Origin: Gemmatimonadota bacterium | GTDB taxonomy: Bacteria > Gemmatimonadota > Gemmatimonadetes > Gemmatimonadales > Gemmatimonadaceae | Reading direction: 5' to 3' | Assembly: GCA_021298835.1 (NCBI GenBank) | Contig: JAJTHG010000002.1 | Span: 1 to 64,000, forward strand | DNA: 64,000 bases | Shown: in pieces, positions 7,963 to 17,779 of the stretch | How the letters are laid out: each line of letters begins with the position of its first letter | Position numbering within the stretch: position 1 is the first letter of the stretch | Position numbers and translations under genes: made by a program | Notes under the pieces: model-generated | Told to the model about the DNA's origin: nothing | The model's input: only the letters and a program-made list of their open reading frames with translations | The model's database searches: none

Positions 7963-9254
7963 GCACTCCTCCATGTCGGCGACTCGTTCTCGAGCCGCAT
8001 CAGGTCTTCGTACGATTCGCGCCGGCGCACGACGGCGTAGCGGTCGCCGTCCACCAGCACCTCGGCGGCCCGCGGCCGCGCGTTGTAGTTCGAACTCATC
8101 ACCGAGCCGTACGCCCCTGCCGTGCGCAGCACGATCAGGTCGCCGGGCGCCACCGGCGGCAGCGGCCGGCCGTGCCCGAAGAAATCGCCGCTCTCGCACA
8201 CCGGTCCCACGACGCTCGCCACCAACGCGGCCTCGCCCGGCGCCACCGCCTCGATCGCGTGGAACGCGTCGTACAGCGGCGGCCGGATGAGGTCGTTCAT
8301 GCCGGCGTCCACGATCACGTAGTCGCGCCCGCCGCTGCGTTTGCGATAGCGCACGCGCGTGAGCAGCACGCCCGCTTCGGCGACGAGCAGGCGGCCCGGC
8401 TCGAGGAGGATCTCGCAGCCCGTCCGGGCGTGCGCTCGGCGCACGACCTCGCCGTAGGCCTCGAGGTCGGCGCCCCGGTCACCGTCGCCGTAGGCCACCG
8501 GGAGCCCGCCGCCGAGGTCGAGCAGCGTCAGCGTGGCCGCCGTCGCCGGCAGCTCCGCGCGCAGGCGCGCGAGCAGCGCCGCGAGCTTGGCGACGGCCTC
8601 GTCGAACGCCCCGAGGGTGTCGAGCTGCGACCCGACGTGCATGTGCAGTCCGACGAGGCGCAGCGACGGCCGGCCGGCGACCCACGCCGCGACGCCGAAG
8701 GCGTCGTCGAGCGGGATGCCGAACTTGTCCCCGGCCTCGCCGGTCGAGATGTAGGCATGGAAGTTCTCCACCGTCACCTCGGGGTTCACCCGGAGCCCCA
8801 CGGGGACGACGCGCCCTTCGTCGGCTGCGAGGGCGGCGACCAGCTCGGCCTCGCCCTGCGACTCGAGGTTGATGACGCGCACGCCGGCGCGGATCGCCTC
8901 GCGCAGTTCGTCGGCCGACTTGCCGGGCCCGTCGAAGACGATGTCCGACGGGGCGAACCCCGCCCGCCGCGCCCGGTACAGCTCGCCACCCGAGACGACG
9001 TCGGCGCCGGCCCCCGCCGCCCGCAGCACCTGCAGCACGCCGTGCGTCCCGTTGGCCTTGAGCGCGTAGTGCACGCGGTGCGGCACGCCGGCCAGCACCG
9101 CTTCGAGCGCCGCGAGGCGCGCGCGCACGGTGCCGGCGCTGTACACGTACGCAGGCGTCCCGACGGCGTCCGCGATGGCCGCCAGCGGCACGCCCTCGCA
9201 CGCGAGGGGGCCGCCGGCGCGCGTGAAGCCGTCGGTCAGTAGGCCTTGGCCCAC
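7959..9254 (-). CDS. lysA: Diaminopimelate decarboxylase
   Basis: Last step of lysine synthesis: meso-diaminopimelate to lysine plus CO2, using PLP. About 431 residues. An alanine-racemase-like barrel carries the cofactor lysine in YALKANG, HVGSQ and the glycine-rich DLGGGLP; the C-terminal part has the substrate-site [10 protein letters not shown] motif contributed across the dimer. GTG 9254 (overlapping proS by 19 bases) is taken as start; a CTG at 9239 that overlaps the proS stop as CTGA is an alternative giving 426 residues. It lies away from the other DAP genes (46-54 kb), among aminoacyl-tRNA synthetase genes. Confidence 0.93.
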   Translation of the reverse strand: MGQGLLTDGFTRAGGPLACEGVPLAAIADAVGTPAYVYSAGTVRARLAALEAVLAGVPHRVHYALKANGTHGVLQVLRAAGAGADVVSGGELYRARRAGFAPSDIVFDGPGKSADELREAIRAGVRVINLESQGEAELVAALAADEGRVVPVGLRVNPEVTVENFHAYISTGEAGDKFGIPLDDAFGVAAWVAGRPSLRLVGLHMHVGSQLDTLGAFDEAVAKLAALLARLRAELPATAATLTLLDLGGGLPVAYGDGDRGADLEAYGEVVRRAHARTGCEILLEPGRLLVAEAGVLLTRVRYRKRSGGRDYVIVDAGMNDLIRPPLYDAFHAIEAVAPGEAALVASVVGPVCESGDFFGHGRPLPPVAPGDLIVLRTAGAYGSVMSSNYNARPRAAEVLVDGDRYAVVRRRESYEDLMRLENESPTWRSA

Positions 9255-10708
9255 ACGACCTCGTGCTGCGCCGGCTCGCCGGTCACGAGGCAGCGCGTCG
9301 GCGCCTCGGCGGAGCGGAACTCCGGGTCGGGGATGCAGCGGATGGTCGCCTTGGTCTCCTCCTTGACGCGCGCCTCGACCGCCGGATCGCCGTTCCAGCC
9401 GGCGTACACGAAGCCGCCCGGGCCGTCGATGATCTCCTTGAAGCGATCGTAGGACGTCACCCCGCGGTGCGAGTTCGCCTCGCGCCGCGCCCGCGCCGCC
9501 TCGAAGAGGTCGCGCTGGACCGTCTCGAGGAGGCCGGCGACGGCCTCGGGGAGCCCCGCCATCGCCAGCGGCGCCTTGGCGCGGGTATCGCGGCGGGCCG
9601 AGAACACCGAACCCTTCTCGAGGTCCTTCGGCCCGATCTCGAGCCGCAGGGGGACGCCGCGCATCTCCCATTCGTAGTACTTGGCCCCGGGCTTGATCCC
9701 GTCGCGGTCGTCCACGCGCACGCGCAAGCGGTCGGTGGCGCCACGGCCCGTCCACGCGGCGAGCTCGGCCTTGGCCCGGTGCGCCGCCTCGACGACGCGC
9801 GCCCGCTCGTCATCGGACTTCCAGATGGGGATGATCACCACCTCCGTCGGCGCGAGGCGCGGCGGACAGACGAGCCCGTTGTCGTCGGAGTGCGTCATCA
9901 CCAGCCCGCCGATCATTCGCGTCGAGACGCCCCACGAGGTGTTCCACGCGTACGATTGCCCCCCCTGCTCGTCCTGAAAGGTGAGGTCGAACGCCTTGGC
10001 GAAGTTCTGCCCGAGGTTGTGCGACGTGCCGGCCTGCAGGGCCTTGTTGTCCTGCATCAGCGCTTCGCAGGAGTACGTGCGCAGCGCCCCGGCGAACTTC
10101 TCGCTCTCGGTCTTCTGCCCCGTCACCACCGGCATGGCGATCCACTCCTCCATGAACCGGCGATAGACGCCGAGCATCTGCCGCGTCTCGGCCTCGGCCT
10201 CGTCGTGCGTGGCGTGCGCGGTGTGGCCCTCCTGCCAGAGGAACTCGAGCGTCCGCAGGAACAGCCGCGTGCGCATCTCCCACCGGACGACGTTCGCCCA
10301 CTGGTTGATCAGGATCGGCAGGTCGCGATAGGACTGCGTCCACTTCGCGAACATGTGGTAGATGATCGTCTCCGACGTCGGGCGGACGACCAGCGGCTCC
10401 TCGAGTTCCTTGCCCCCGCCGTGCGTCACCACCGCCGTCTCCGGGGCGAAGCCCTCGACGTGCTGCGCCTCCTTGCTCAGAAAGCTCTGCGGGATGAACA
10501 GCGGGAAGTAGGCGTTCTCGTGACCGGTGGCCTTGAACATGTCGTCCAGGGCGCGCTGCATCCGCTCCCAGATGCCGTAGCCATTCGGCCGGATGACCAT
10601 CGAGCCCTTCACGGGCGAGTAGTCGGCGAGCTCGGCCCGGAGGACGAGTTCGTTGTACCAGTCCGAGAAGTTCTCGGCGCGGGAAGTGAGCTTCTTGTCG
10701 TCGGCCAT
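9236..10708 (-). CDS. proS: Prolyl-tRNA synthetase, archaeal/eukaryotic-like type
   Basis: A 490-residue class II synthetase charging tRNA-Pro. Motif 2 is visible as [22 protein letters not shown] and motif 3 as [12 protein letters not shown]. It lacks the ~180-residue editing insertion of the common bacterial type between motifs 2 and 3 and instead has the shorter core and C-terminal extension of the archaeal/eukaryotic-like form ([15 protein letters not shown] region, ending AKAY). ATG 10708 is preferred; a TTG at 10723 overlapping the hisS stop (TTGA) would add five residues. No Shine-Dalgarno. Co-transcribed with hisS. Confidence 0.93.
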   Translation of the reverse strand: MADDKKLTSRAENFSDWYNELVLRAELADYSPVKGSMVIRPNGYGIWERMQRALDDMFKATGHENAYFPLFIPQSFLSKEAQHVEGFAPETAVVTHGGGKELEEPLVVRPTSETIIYHMFAKWTQSYRDLPILINQWANVVRWEMRTRLFLRTLEFLWQEGHTAHATHDEAEAETRQMLGVYRRFMEEWIAMPVVTGQKTESEKFAGALRTYSCEALMQDNKALQAGTSHNLGQNFAKAFDLTFQDEQGGQSYAWNTSWGVSTRMIGGLVMTHSDDNGLVCPPRLAPTEVVIIPIWKSDDERARVVEAAHRAKAELAAWTGRGATDRLRVRVDDRDGIKPGAKYYEWEMRGVPLRLEIGPKDLEKGSVFSARRDTRAKAPLAMAGLPEAVAGLLETVQRDLFEAARARREANSHRGVTSYDRFKEIIDGPGGFVYAGWNGDPAVEARVKEETKATIRCIPDPEFRSAEAPTRCLVTGEPAQHEVVWAKAY

Positions 10709-10719
10709 CGGTCTCGAGG

Positions 10720-12021
10720 TCAAGCCTGCGCCAGCCAGTCGGCCAGCGTCACCTGCTGTTCGGTGCCGCTCGCGAGGTCGCGCACCGTCGCGCGTCCCGC
10801 CGGCAGCGTGGCGTCGCTGGGCGTCGCGGGGGGCAGCAGCACGGCCACGCGCGCCCCCGCGGCCGCCGCCGCCTTGAGCTGCTTCGAGGCGCTCTGCTCA
10901 CGAAGCGCATACTCGACCCGGTGCCCGCGCGCGCGCAGCGCCGCCGAGACGCGCATCACCTCCGGCAGCGACGCGGCGTCGCCGCCCTGCGCCGCCACCC
11001 AGAAGTCGAGTCCCGTTCCCTCGCTGCCGAGCTTCCCGCGATCGGCCAGCAGCAGCGACAGCACCACGTCGCCCATGCCGAAGCCGAGCGCCGGCAGCTC
11101 CTGGCCGCCGATGGCGCCGAGGAGCCGGTCGTAGCGGCCGCCCCCCGCGACCGCCCGGAACTTCCCCTGCGCGTCGAAGAGCTCGAAGACGATCCCCGTG
11201 TAGTAGGCGAGCCCGCGCACGATCGAGAGGTCGAATCGCAGCCAGCCCGGTTCGCCGACCAGCGCGTCCACGTACCCGAGATAGCGGCGGAAGTCGTCGG
11301 CGACGCGCGCCGCATCGCCCCCCGCGAGCCGCGCCGCGACGTCCTCGAAGGTCGCCGTCGCCGCGCCGAGCACCGCCGCGACGCCCGCCTCGGGCACACC
11401 CGCCGCGACGAGCTTCTCGCGCGACACCTCCGCGGGCTGGCGCTCGAGCTTGTCGATCACCGCGTACGCCACCTCGTGGGCGGCCGCGGGCACCCCGACG
11501 GCGTCGAGCCACGCCGTGAGGATCCGCCGGTCGCTCACCCGCACGCGGACGTCGGCCGACGTCAGCCCGCAGGCGCGCACGAGGTCGATCGCGCACGCGA
11601 CGAGCTCGGCGTCGGCCGTCACGTCGGCCTCGCCGACGAGATCCACGTTCAGCTGGAAGTGCTCGCGCAGCCGCCCCTGCTGCGCCTTCTCGTAGCGGAA
11701 GAGCTGCGGGATCGCGAACCAGCGCACCGGTTTGCGGAGCGCGTTCGCCCGCGCCCCGACGAGCCGCGCGAACGTCGGCGTCATCTCCGGACGCAACGCG
11801 ACGTGCCGCCCGCCCTTGTCGGTGAAGTCGAAGAGCTGCTCGACGATCTCCGCCCCGGACTTCTGCGTGTAGAGCTCGACCGGCTCGAGCGGCGGCCCGT
11901 CGTACTCGACGAAGCCGTACCGGCGGACCACCTCGCGCCACCGGCCGAAGAGCCAGGTGCGCTGGGCGAGTTCCGCCGGGTAGAGGTCGCGAAAGCCATG
12001 CAGCGGACGCCCCGAGGACAT
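10720..12021 (-). CDS. hisS: Histidyl-tRNA synthetase
   Basis: A 433-residue class II synthetase charging tRNA-His. It starts with the typical [10 protein letters not shown], has motif 2 ([15 protein letters not shown]), the histidine-binding [12 protein letters not shown] segment (about residue 260), and a C-terminal anticodon-binding domain. Start ATG 12021 has no Shine-Dalgarno but a TAAATT box six bases upstream, whose first three bases are the folC stop codon. A leaderless internal promoter is therefore likely in addition to read-through from accD-folC. Confidence 0.95.
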   Translation of the reverse strand: MSSGRPLHGFRDLYPAELAQRTWLFGRWREVVRRYGFVEYDGPPLEPVELYTQKSGAEIVEQLFDFTDKGGRHVALRPEMTPTFARLVGARANALRKPVRWFAIPQLFRYEKAQQGRLREHFQLNVDLVGEADVTADAELVACAIDLVRACGLTSADVRVRVSDRRILTAWLDAVGVPAAAHEVAYAVIDKLERQPAEVSREKLVAAGVPEAGVAAVLGAATATFEDVAARLAGGDAARVADDFRRYLGYVDALVGEPGWLRFDLSIVRGLAYYTGIVFELFDAQGKFRAVAGGGRYDRLLGAIGGQELPALGFGMGDVVLSLLLADRGKLGSEGTGLDFWVAAQGGDAASLPEVMRVSAALRARGHRVEYALREQSASKQLKAAAAAGARVAVLLPPATPSDATLPAGRATVRDLASGTEQQVTLADWLAQA

Positions 12022-12027
12022 CCCGGG

Positions 12028-12033
12028 AATTTA
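12028..12033 (-). promoter_or_regulatory. TAAATT -10-like box for hisS built on the folC stop codon
   Basis: Minus-strand TAAATT (12033 to 12028) is six bases (CCCGGG) from the hisS ATG. The TAA is the folC stop codon. Position and AT content fit a leaderless promoter; activity not demonstrated. Confidence 0.45.
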
Positions 12034-13314
12034 CCCGCCGGACGCCCCCGACGGCAGCCGCGTCAGGGCGTCGCCCACCGTGTGGAACGACCCCGTCACG
12101 AGCACCGTCTCGCCCAGCCCGGCCGCCCGCGCCATCGCCGCGTCGAAGTCGGGCTCGAGCACCGCCTCGATCCCCGACGCCCGGGCCCACGCGTGGGCCG
12201 CCGCCGGGTCCCACGCGCGCGCGGCGGGCGCGGTCGGCGAGCGGGTCAGGACGAATCCCGCGACGTGCGGCGCCAGGGCCCGCATCATCCCGCGCCAATC
12301 CTTGTCGTTGAGCACCGTCAGCAGCACCCAGACCGGTGCCGGGGCCTGCACCGCCTCGAGCGTCCGGGCGAGCACGGCGGCACCGTCGGGATTGTGCGCG
12401 ACGTCGAGCAGCCACCGCCCGATCCGCTGGAAGCGGCCGGGCAGGGACACCGCGCGCAGCGCCGGTGCCGCGTCGGCCGGCGCGACCCGCCACGGGGCCG
12501 GCAGGAGGTCGAGCATGGCGAGCGCGGTCGCGGCGTTCTGCGCCTGATGCACCCCGGCCAGCGGGGTGTGCAGCGGCACGCTGGCGCCGGGCAGCATCAG
12601 CATCGCGCGCGTGCCCGTGGCGTCCACGCGGACGTCCTCGACCGGCCACTCGCGCCCTACCACGCGCACCGGATCGGCGCCGTGCCGCACGGCGTGCTGC
12701 CGCAGGACCTCGGCGATCGCGGGATCCCGCTCGCCGATGACTGCGGCGGCGCCCGCCTTGAAGATGCCGGCCTTCTCCCCCGCGATAGCGGTCGTCGTGT
12801 CGCCCAGCCACTCGGTGTGGTCGAGGCCGATCGACGTGACGCCCGCGACCAGCGGCTGCACGACGTTCGTCGCGTCGAGCCGCCCGCCGAGCCCCACCTC
12901 GACGATCGCGAGGTCCACCGCGGCGTCGGCGATCGCCTCGAAGGCCATCGCCGTGGTCGCCTCGAAGAACGACGCCCCGACCCGCGTCACGAGCGGCATG
13001 GCCCGCGCCACGAACGACGCCACGACCTCCTCGGCCACCGGCGAGCCGTCAACCAGCACGCGCTCGCGGAAGTCCACGAGGTGCGGCGACGTGTACCGCG
13101 CCGTCCGCCAGCCGCGCGCGCGCAGCACGGCGTCGAGGATGGCGCAGACGCTGCCCTTGCCGTTCGTGCCCGCCACGTGCAGGACGCGCAGCCGCTCGTG
13201 CGGCCGGCCGAGCGCGTCGAGGAGGGCCGTCATGCGGCCGAGCCCGAGGGCGTCGGCGCCGGCCGTCCGCGTCGCGAGAGTCTCGAGGGCGGCGGCGCTC
13301 AGGCCGACGCCCAT
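12031..13314 (-). CDS. folC: Folylpolyglutamate synthase / dihydrofolate synthase
   Basis: A 427-residue Mur-ligase-family ATPase that adds glutamate to dihydropteroate and folates. The P-loop HVAGTNGKGSVC (about residue 46), YTSPHLVDFRERV, and the central-domain SIGLDHTEWLG with its conserved histidine are all present. Whether it is mono- or bifunctional cannot be decided. The ATG at 13314 overlaps the end of accD by 16 bases, so the two are translationally coupled. Confidence 0.94.
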   Translation of the reverse strand: MGVGLSAAALETLATRTAGADALGLGRMTALLDALGRPHERLRVLHVAGTNGKGSVCAILDAVLRARGWRTARYTSPHLVDFRERVLVDGSPVAEEVVASFVARAMPLVTRVGASFFEATTAMAFEAIADAAVDLAIVEVGLGGRLDATNVVQPLVAGVTSIGLDHTEWLGDTTTAIAGEKAGIFKAGAAAVIGERDPAIAEVLRQHAVRHGADPVRVVGREWPVEDVRVDATGTRAMLMLPGASVPLHTPLAGVHQAQNAATALAMLDLLPAPWRVAPADAAPALRAVSLPGRFQRIGRWLLDVAHNPDGAAVLARTLEAVQAPAPVWVLLTVLNDKDWRGMMRALAPHVAGFVLTRSPTAPAARAWDPAAAHAWARASGIEAVLEPDFDAAMARAAGLGETVLVTGSFHTVGDALTRLPSGASGG

Positions 13315-14162
13315 CCCGCCGCCGCCGGCTTGCCGCTCATGTGGCGGAGCAGCTGCCCCACGACCCGCTTGAGCTCCTTGCGCGGCACGACGTCGTCCAC
13401 CATCCCGTGGTCGAGCAGGAACTCGGCCGTCTGGAAGCCCTCCGGGAGATCCTGCCCCAGGGTCTGCTTGATGACGCGCGGCCCCGCGAAGCCGATCACC
13501 GCGCCGGGCTCGGCGAGGATCGCGTCGCCGAGCATGGCGTACGAGGCGCTCACGCCGCCGGTCGTGGGGTTCGTGAGGATCGAGATGTACGGGATGCGCC
13601 GGTCGCCGAGCTGCGCGAGCACCGCCGACGCCTTCGCCATCTGCATGAGCGAGAGCACGCCCTCCTGCATGCGCGCGCCGCCGGACGCCGAGATGAGGAT
13701 CAGCGGATACTTGCGCTCGAGCGACCGCTGGCCGAGCCGGGCGATCTTCTCGCCGACGACCGAACCCATCGAGCCGCCCATGAACGCGAAGTCCATCACG
13801 CCGAGGTTCACCGGCAGCCCGCCGAGCTGGCCGGTGGCGGTGAGAATGGCATCGCTCTCGCCGGCGTTCGCGGACGCCTTGCGGATGCGCGACGGGTAGT
13901 CGGGGAAGCCGAGGGGATCGGCGGAGCGCAGGTCGGTGTCGTGCTCCTCGATCGTCCCCTCATCGAGCAGCATCGCCAGATACTCCGAGGCGCGGAGCCG
14001 ACGGTGGTGGCCGCAGCCGGGGCACACCTCGACGTTCCGCGCGAACTTCTCCGCGAGGTCGGTGTGGCCGCACTGCTCGCACTTCTCCCACACGTCGGGC
14101 GGGATCTCGAGCCGCTGCCGCAGGGGCTGGCGGGGCTGCTTCTCCTTCCGGAACCATGCCAT
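13299..14162 (-). CDS. accD: Acetyl-CoA carboxylase carboxyltransferase, beta subunit
   Basis: A 287-residue subunit that, with AccA, transfers CO2 from biotin to acetyl-CoA, giving malonyl-CoA. The N-terminal zinc ribbon shows two CxxC pairs (CEQC and CPGC, about residues 25-47), followed by the crotonase-fold carboxyltransferase with SASGGARMQEG and NPTTGGVSASY. ATG 14162 is chosen over in-frame upstream codons because the family begins with MAWF-type residues directly ahead of the zinc ribbon. A TAGCTT box ends eight bases upstream. No accA gene is in the window. Malonyl-CoA made here would feed both fatty acids and the malonyl-CoA reductase at 56-60 kb. Confidence 0.96.
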   Translation of the reverse strand: MAWFRKEKQPRQPLRQRLEIPPDVWEKCEQCGHTDLAEKFARNVEVCPGCGHHRRLRASEYLAMLLDEGTIEEHDTDLRSADPLGFPDYPSRIRKASANAGESDAILTATGQLGGLPVNLGVMDFAFMGGSMGSVVGEKIARLGQRSLERKYPLILISASGGARMQEGVLSLMQMAKASAVLAQLGDRRIPYISILTNPTTGGVSASYAMLGDAILAEPGAVIGFAGPRVIKQTLGQDLPEGFQTAEFLLDHGMVDDVVPRKELKRVVGQLLRHMSGKPAAAGWASA

Positions 14163-14176
14163 AGCGTCGAAAGCTA
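14163..14176 (-). promoter_or_regulatory. Leaderless promoter element of accD (TAGCTT box plus TCGACGC)
   Basis: Minus-strand TAGCTT (14176-14171) is followed by TCGACGCT and then ATG. There is no Shine-Dalgarno. The segment from TAGC to the ATG is almost the same as the one in front of the acyl-CoA carboxyltransferase gene at 41606, which suggests a shared promoter class or regulator. Confidence 0.5.
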
Positions 14177-14238
14177 CCGGTCGCCCCGGAAGCCGGCCAG
14201 CGGATGGGGTGGGCACCCTACACCCGACCCTCGCCCTC

Positions 14239-15492
14239 CTAAGCCGTGAGCGCGCCCGCGCGGCCGCGTCCCTCGGCGCTGACGCGCGCCACGACGCCGA
14301 TCGCGAGCCAGCACGCGAGCATGAACGACCCGCCGTAGGAGAAGAACGGCAGCGGGATGCCGGTGATCGGCATCAGGTTGAGCGTCATGCCGATGTTCAC
14401 CAGCACGTGCACGAAGAAGGCCGAGCCGAGGCCGAAGGCCACGAGCGAACTGAAGGGATCGTTCGCCCGCTGCGCCACGCGCGTGATGCGCAGGAAGAGC
14501 GCCAGGAAGAGCGCCAGCGCGAACGACACCCCGAGGAAGCCCAGTTCCTCGCCCACCACCGAGAAGATGAAGTCGGTGTGCTGCGCGGGCAGGAAGGCGA
14601 GCCGCTTCTGCGTGCCCTCGGTGAAGCCCTTGCCGGTCCAGCCCCCCGAGCCGATCGCCACCTGGGACTGGATGACGTGGTACCCCGAGGCACGCGGGTC
14701 GCGCGACGGGTCGAGGAAGACCAGCAGGCGCCGCTGCTGGTACGGGGCGAGCCGGTCCCACAGGATCGGCGCCACCACGCCCATCGCGACGTTCGCGAGG
14801 ACCAGCGCCACGCCCTCGACGACATACGGCCGGTACCAGAAGACCAGCGCGAGGAACAGGAGGAACCACGCCCCCCAGAGCCCCGTCGAGAACGCGAGCA
14901 CCAGCGACACGCCGGGACTCGCGAGCAGGAGCAGCATCGGCCACGGCACCCCGCTCCAGAACAGCATCCCGAAGAAGACGCCGACGAACACGAGCGCCGA
15001 ACCGAGGTCCGGCTGCAGCATCACCAGTGCGAACGGGGCAAACGTGACGAGCGCCGGTTTCCAGAGCTCGAGGAGCGACCGCGGCGGCTCGCGGAAGGCG
15101 CCGAGCGTGCGCGCGAGCATCAGCGCCGTGGTGATCTTCGCGAGCTCGGAGGGCTGCCCGACGCGCACGCCGCCGATGGTGATCCATCCCTTCATCGTCG
15201 CCGCCGTGCCGGCGCCGGTGCCGATGACGAGCGTGAGGGCGAGGAGCGCGAGCCCCAGCAGGTACGCCGGCCAGGCCAGCCACTCCAGCAGCCGCACCGA
15301 GGCGCGCGTGGCGATCCACGCCGCACCGAGCGCGACGACGAGCCATGCGGCCTGCCGCTTCCACGCCCCCGCGACGTACGTCACGGGCAGATCGGTCTGG
15401 CCGGCCGAGTAGACGATGACGACGCCGAAGGCCGACAGCAGCAGCGCCAACGCGATCAGCGGAGTGTCGGCGAGGCCGGTGCGCCCCTTCAT
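14239..15492 (-). CDS. rodA: Rod-shape SEDS glycosyltransferase RodA
   Basis: A 417-residue polytopic SEDS protein with about ten membrane segments, which polymerises lipid II during cell elongation together with PBP2. Signatures seen: GVRVGQPSELAKI, LQPDLGSALVF and the C-terminal NIGMTLNLMPITGIPLPFFSYGG, typical of RodA rather than FtsW. ATG 15492 gives the family's N-terminus just before TM1. It is the last gene of mreB-mreC-mreD-pbp2-rodA, 19 bases after pbp2. Confidence 0.95.
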   Translation of the reverse strand: MKGRTGLADTPLIALALLLSAFGVVIVYSAGQTDLPVTYVAGAWKRQAAWLVVALGAAWIATRASVRLLEWLAWPAYLLGLALLALTLVIGTGAGTAATMKGWITIGGVRVGQPSELAKITTALMLARTLGAFREPPRSLLELWKPALVTFAPFALVMLQPDLGSALVFVGVFFGMLFWSGVPWPMLLLLASPGVSLVLAFSTGLWGAWFLLFLALVFWYRPYVVEGVALVLANVAMGVVAPILWDRLAPYQQRRLLVFLDPSRDPRASGYHVIQSQVAIGSGGWTGKGFTEGTQKRLAFLPAQHTDFIFSVVGEELGFLGVSFALALFLALFLRITRVAQRANDPFSSLVAFGLGSAFFVHVLVNIGMTLNLMPITGIPLPFFSYGGSFMLACWLAIGVVARVSAEGRGRAGALTA

Positions 15493-15511
15493 CGGACCGC
15501 GCGCCGGCGCG

Positions 15512-17287
15512 TCACTCCGCCTCCTGCCGCGGCAGGACCGTCGTCGGCCGCTTGAGGTACGACTCGATGACCTTCGACGCGATCCGCGCCGCCCGGTAGC
15601 CGTGGCCGCCGAACTCGAGCATGACGGCCACGACGATCTTCGGTTCCTCCATGGGGGCGAACCCGACGAACCACGCATGGTCGTTCTTGGGGTCCTGCGC
15701 GTTCTGGGCGGTGCCGGTCTTGCCCGCCAGCGTGACGTCCGCGATCCGCGCGCTCGCCGCGGTCCCACCCGCGCTCACGACGCCCGCCATCGCCCGCCGC
15801 AGCCCGTCGAGCTGGGCGGCGGTCAGCGACATGACGACGGAGCGCTCCGGATTGCGACGGACGATCTCCGGGCGCGGGGCCTGCCCGCCGGTGGCGAGGG
15901 CGGCGTAGAACCGCGCCATGTTGACGACCGTCTGGTCGTTCTCTCCCTGGCCGATGGACAGGTTGAGCACGACCGCGTTCGACCAGCCGCGCGCGCCGTA
16001 GCGCTTGTTGTAGTAGTCGATCGCGTACGGGAAGCGCGACGCCTGCTCGTCCGGCAGGTCGATGCCGGTCTTCTCGCGGAACTTCAGCTGCACCCCGCCC
16101 GCGATCAGCCGCGAGAGGCCGAGCTTGAGCCCCAGCTGGTAGAAGTACACGTCGCAGGAGACCGCGATCGCCTGCGCCAGCGTGACGTTGCCGTGCCCCT
16201 GCTTCTCCCAGCACCGGAAGTAGCGGTTGCCGTACTGGAAGCCGCCGGTGCACGGCACCGGCATGCGCGTGTCGAGCGTCGCCAGCCCGTGCTCCATCGC
16301 CAGTGCCGAGGTCGCGAGTTTCCACGTGGACGCGGGGGGGTAGCGCCCCTGGATCACCTTGTTGAAGAGGGGCCGCCGGGGATCGGTGTTGAGCTGGCGC
16401 CAGTACTCGGCCGGGATCCCCCCGACGAAGCGGTTGGGATCGAAGGTCGGCGCGCTGTGCATCGCCAGCACCTCGCCGCTCGCCGGGTCGATGGCGATCG
16501 CGCCGCCGATCAGCGAGTCGCCGAAGAGGCGCACCAGCTCGCGCTGCAGCGCGATGTCCACGTTCGTGTACAGCGGCTCCGACGGCTCGGCGGCCAGCTC
16601 CGGCCGCGCCCCGGCCTCGCGCACGACGCGCCCGCGCGCATCCACCTCGACGAAGCGCATCCCCTCGCGGCCGTGCAGCCGCGACTCGTACTGCCGCTCG
16701 AGGCCGGCCTTCCCGACCTGCTGGCCCGCCTTGTAGCCCTTGAAGGCGGGCTGCGTGAGCTCGGCCTCCGTGATCTCGCCGACGTATCCCATGAACGCCG
16801 ACACCGCCACGCCGTCGGGATAGTGCCGCTTCGGGCTGGCCTGGATGATCAGCCCGGGGAACTCCGGGCGGCGTTCCTCGAGCACCGAGACCTGCTCGAA
16901 CGTCGCGTCCGACAGGATGACCGCCGGCCGGTTCGGGGCGCGCCGGAACCGGCGGATGGCGAGGTCCTGCTGCTCCGGCGACAGCGGGATCGCCGCCGCC
17001 AGCCGCCGGAGCGCGGCGCGCAGCGAGTCGGTGCCCGGGGACAGCAGCGAGACGGAGTAACCCGGCAGGTTCTCCGCGATCACCACGCCGTTGCGGTCGT
17101 AGATCGTCCCCCGCGGCGCCGGCAGCGGCACCTCGCGCAGCCGGTTCTCCTCCGACTGCAGCTCGTACTGCGCGTACTGCAGCACCTGGGTGCGGAAGAA
17201 CGCCCCCAGCAGCACCGCGAAGACGACGACGAAGAACACCGCCGCCACCTGCCCGCGCCGCTGGACGTCGTTCGGGTGGAAGCTCAT
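15512..17287 (-). CDS. mrdA: Penicillin-binding protein 2 (elongation transpeptidase)
   Basis: A 591-residue class B PBP that cross-links peptidoglycan in the elongasome. One N-terminal membrane anchor (about residues 12-32), the PBP dimerisation/pedestal domain (RGTIYDRNG at about 58), then the transpeptidase: active-site serine in STWK (about residue 317), SCD as the second motif (SxD rather than SxN), and KTGTAQ as the third. A downstream GAGG seven bases before ATG 17287 may act as Shine-Dalgarno. Partners mreC, mreD and rodA flank it. Confidence 0.95.
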   Translation of the reverse strand: MSFHPNDVQRRGQVAAVFFVVVFAVLLGAFFRTQVLQYAQYELQSEENRLREVPLPAPRGTIYDRNGVVIAENLPGYSVSLLSPGTDSLRAALRRLAAAIPLSPEQQDLAIRRFRRAPNRPAVILSDATFEQVSVLEERRPEFPGLIIQASPKRHYPDGVAVSAFMGYVGEITEAELTQPAFKGYKAGQQVGKAGLERQYESRLHGREGMRFVEVDARGRVVREAGARPELAAEPSEPLYTNVDIALQRELVRLFGDSLIGGAIAIDPASGEVLAMHSAPTFDPNRFVGGIPAEYWRQLNTDPRRPLFNKVIQGRYPPASTWKLATSALAMEHGLATLDTRMPVPCTGGFQYGNRYFRCWEKQGHGNVTLAQAIAVSCDVYFYQLGLKLGLSRLIAGGVQLKFREKTGIDLPDEQASRFPYAIDYYNKRYGARGWSNAVVLNLSIGQGENDQTVVNMARFYAALATGGQAPRPEIVRRNPERSVVMSLTAAQLDGLRRAMAGVVSAGGTAASARIADVTLAGKTGTAQNAQDPKNDHAWFVGFAPMEEPKIVVAVMLEFGGHGYRAARIASKVIESYLKRPTTVLPRQEAE

Positions 17288-17296
17288 GCCGCCCCC

Positions 17297-17779
17297 TCAG
17301 CTCCCGCCGGCGTCGAGCACCGGCCGCGCGACGAGCAGCAACGCCACCCCCACGACCGCCGTCAGGCCGGCCGACAGCGGCGACCAGACCAGCGCCTGCA
17401 CCACGAACTCGCCGAGCGGCAGGCGCCGCGCCGCGAGCAGGAAGACGACGTCGGCCACCCACGCTCCCGCGAAGAAGAACACGGCGTTGATCGCCGCGTT
17501 GTCGGCGAAGAACACCGCCTTGAGCCACGACGCGGCGAAGCCCACCACCGTGAACGCCAGCGCCGCCGCGCCGAAGGCACCGGGGGTGAGCGCGTCGGCC
17601 GTGAAGCCGATCAGGAGCCCCAGCACCGCCGACGCACCCGGCCGCAGCCGCACCGCCGCCAGCAGCAGCGCGATCACGAGGAAGTCGGGGAGGACGCGGC
17701 CGGGCAGGAGGGGCCGCACGCCGTAGTGCAGCGACACCAGCAGCGCGAAGACGAGGAAGCTGCGGAGGGTCCGCGCCAT
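17297..17779 (-). CDS. mreD: Rod-shape-determining membrane protein MreD
   Basis: A 160-residue protein with about five membrane segments, weakly conserved in sequence but placed exactly between mreC and pbp2. The family motif around GLLIGFTADALTPGAFG (about residues 54-70) is present. It is part of the elongasome in the inner membrane. Its ATG shares one base with the mreC stop (TGATG), so the two are translationally coupled. Confidence 0.85.
   Translation of the reverse strand: MARTLRSFLVFALLVSLHYGVRPLLPGRVLPDFLVIALLLAAVRLRPGASAVLGLLIGFTADALTPGAFGAAALAFTVVGFAASWLKAVFFADNAAINAVFFFAGAWVADVVFLLAARRLPLGEFVVQALVWSPLSAGLTAVVGVALLLVARPVLDAGGS

Noticed and set aside
10921-13899. A 992-codon open frame on the plus strand across hisS, folC and accD
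   Set aside because: It is antisense to three well-recognised genes, its translation is Arg/His/Asp-rich low-complexity sequence with no family signature, and long antisense frames are expected at ~70% G+C.
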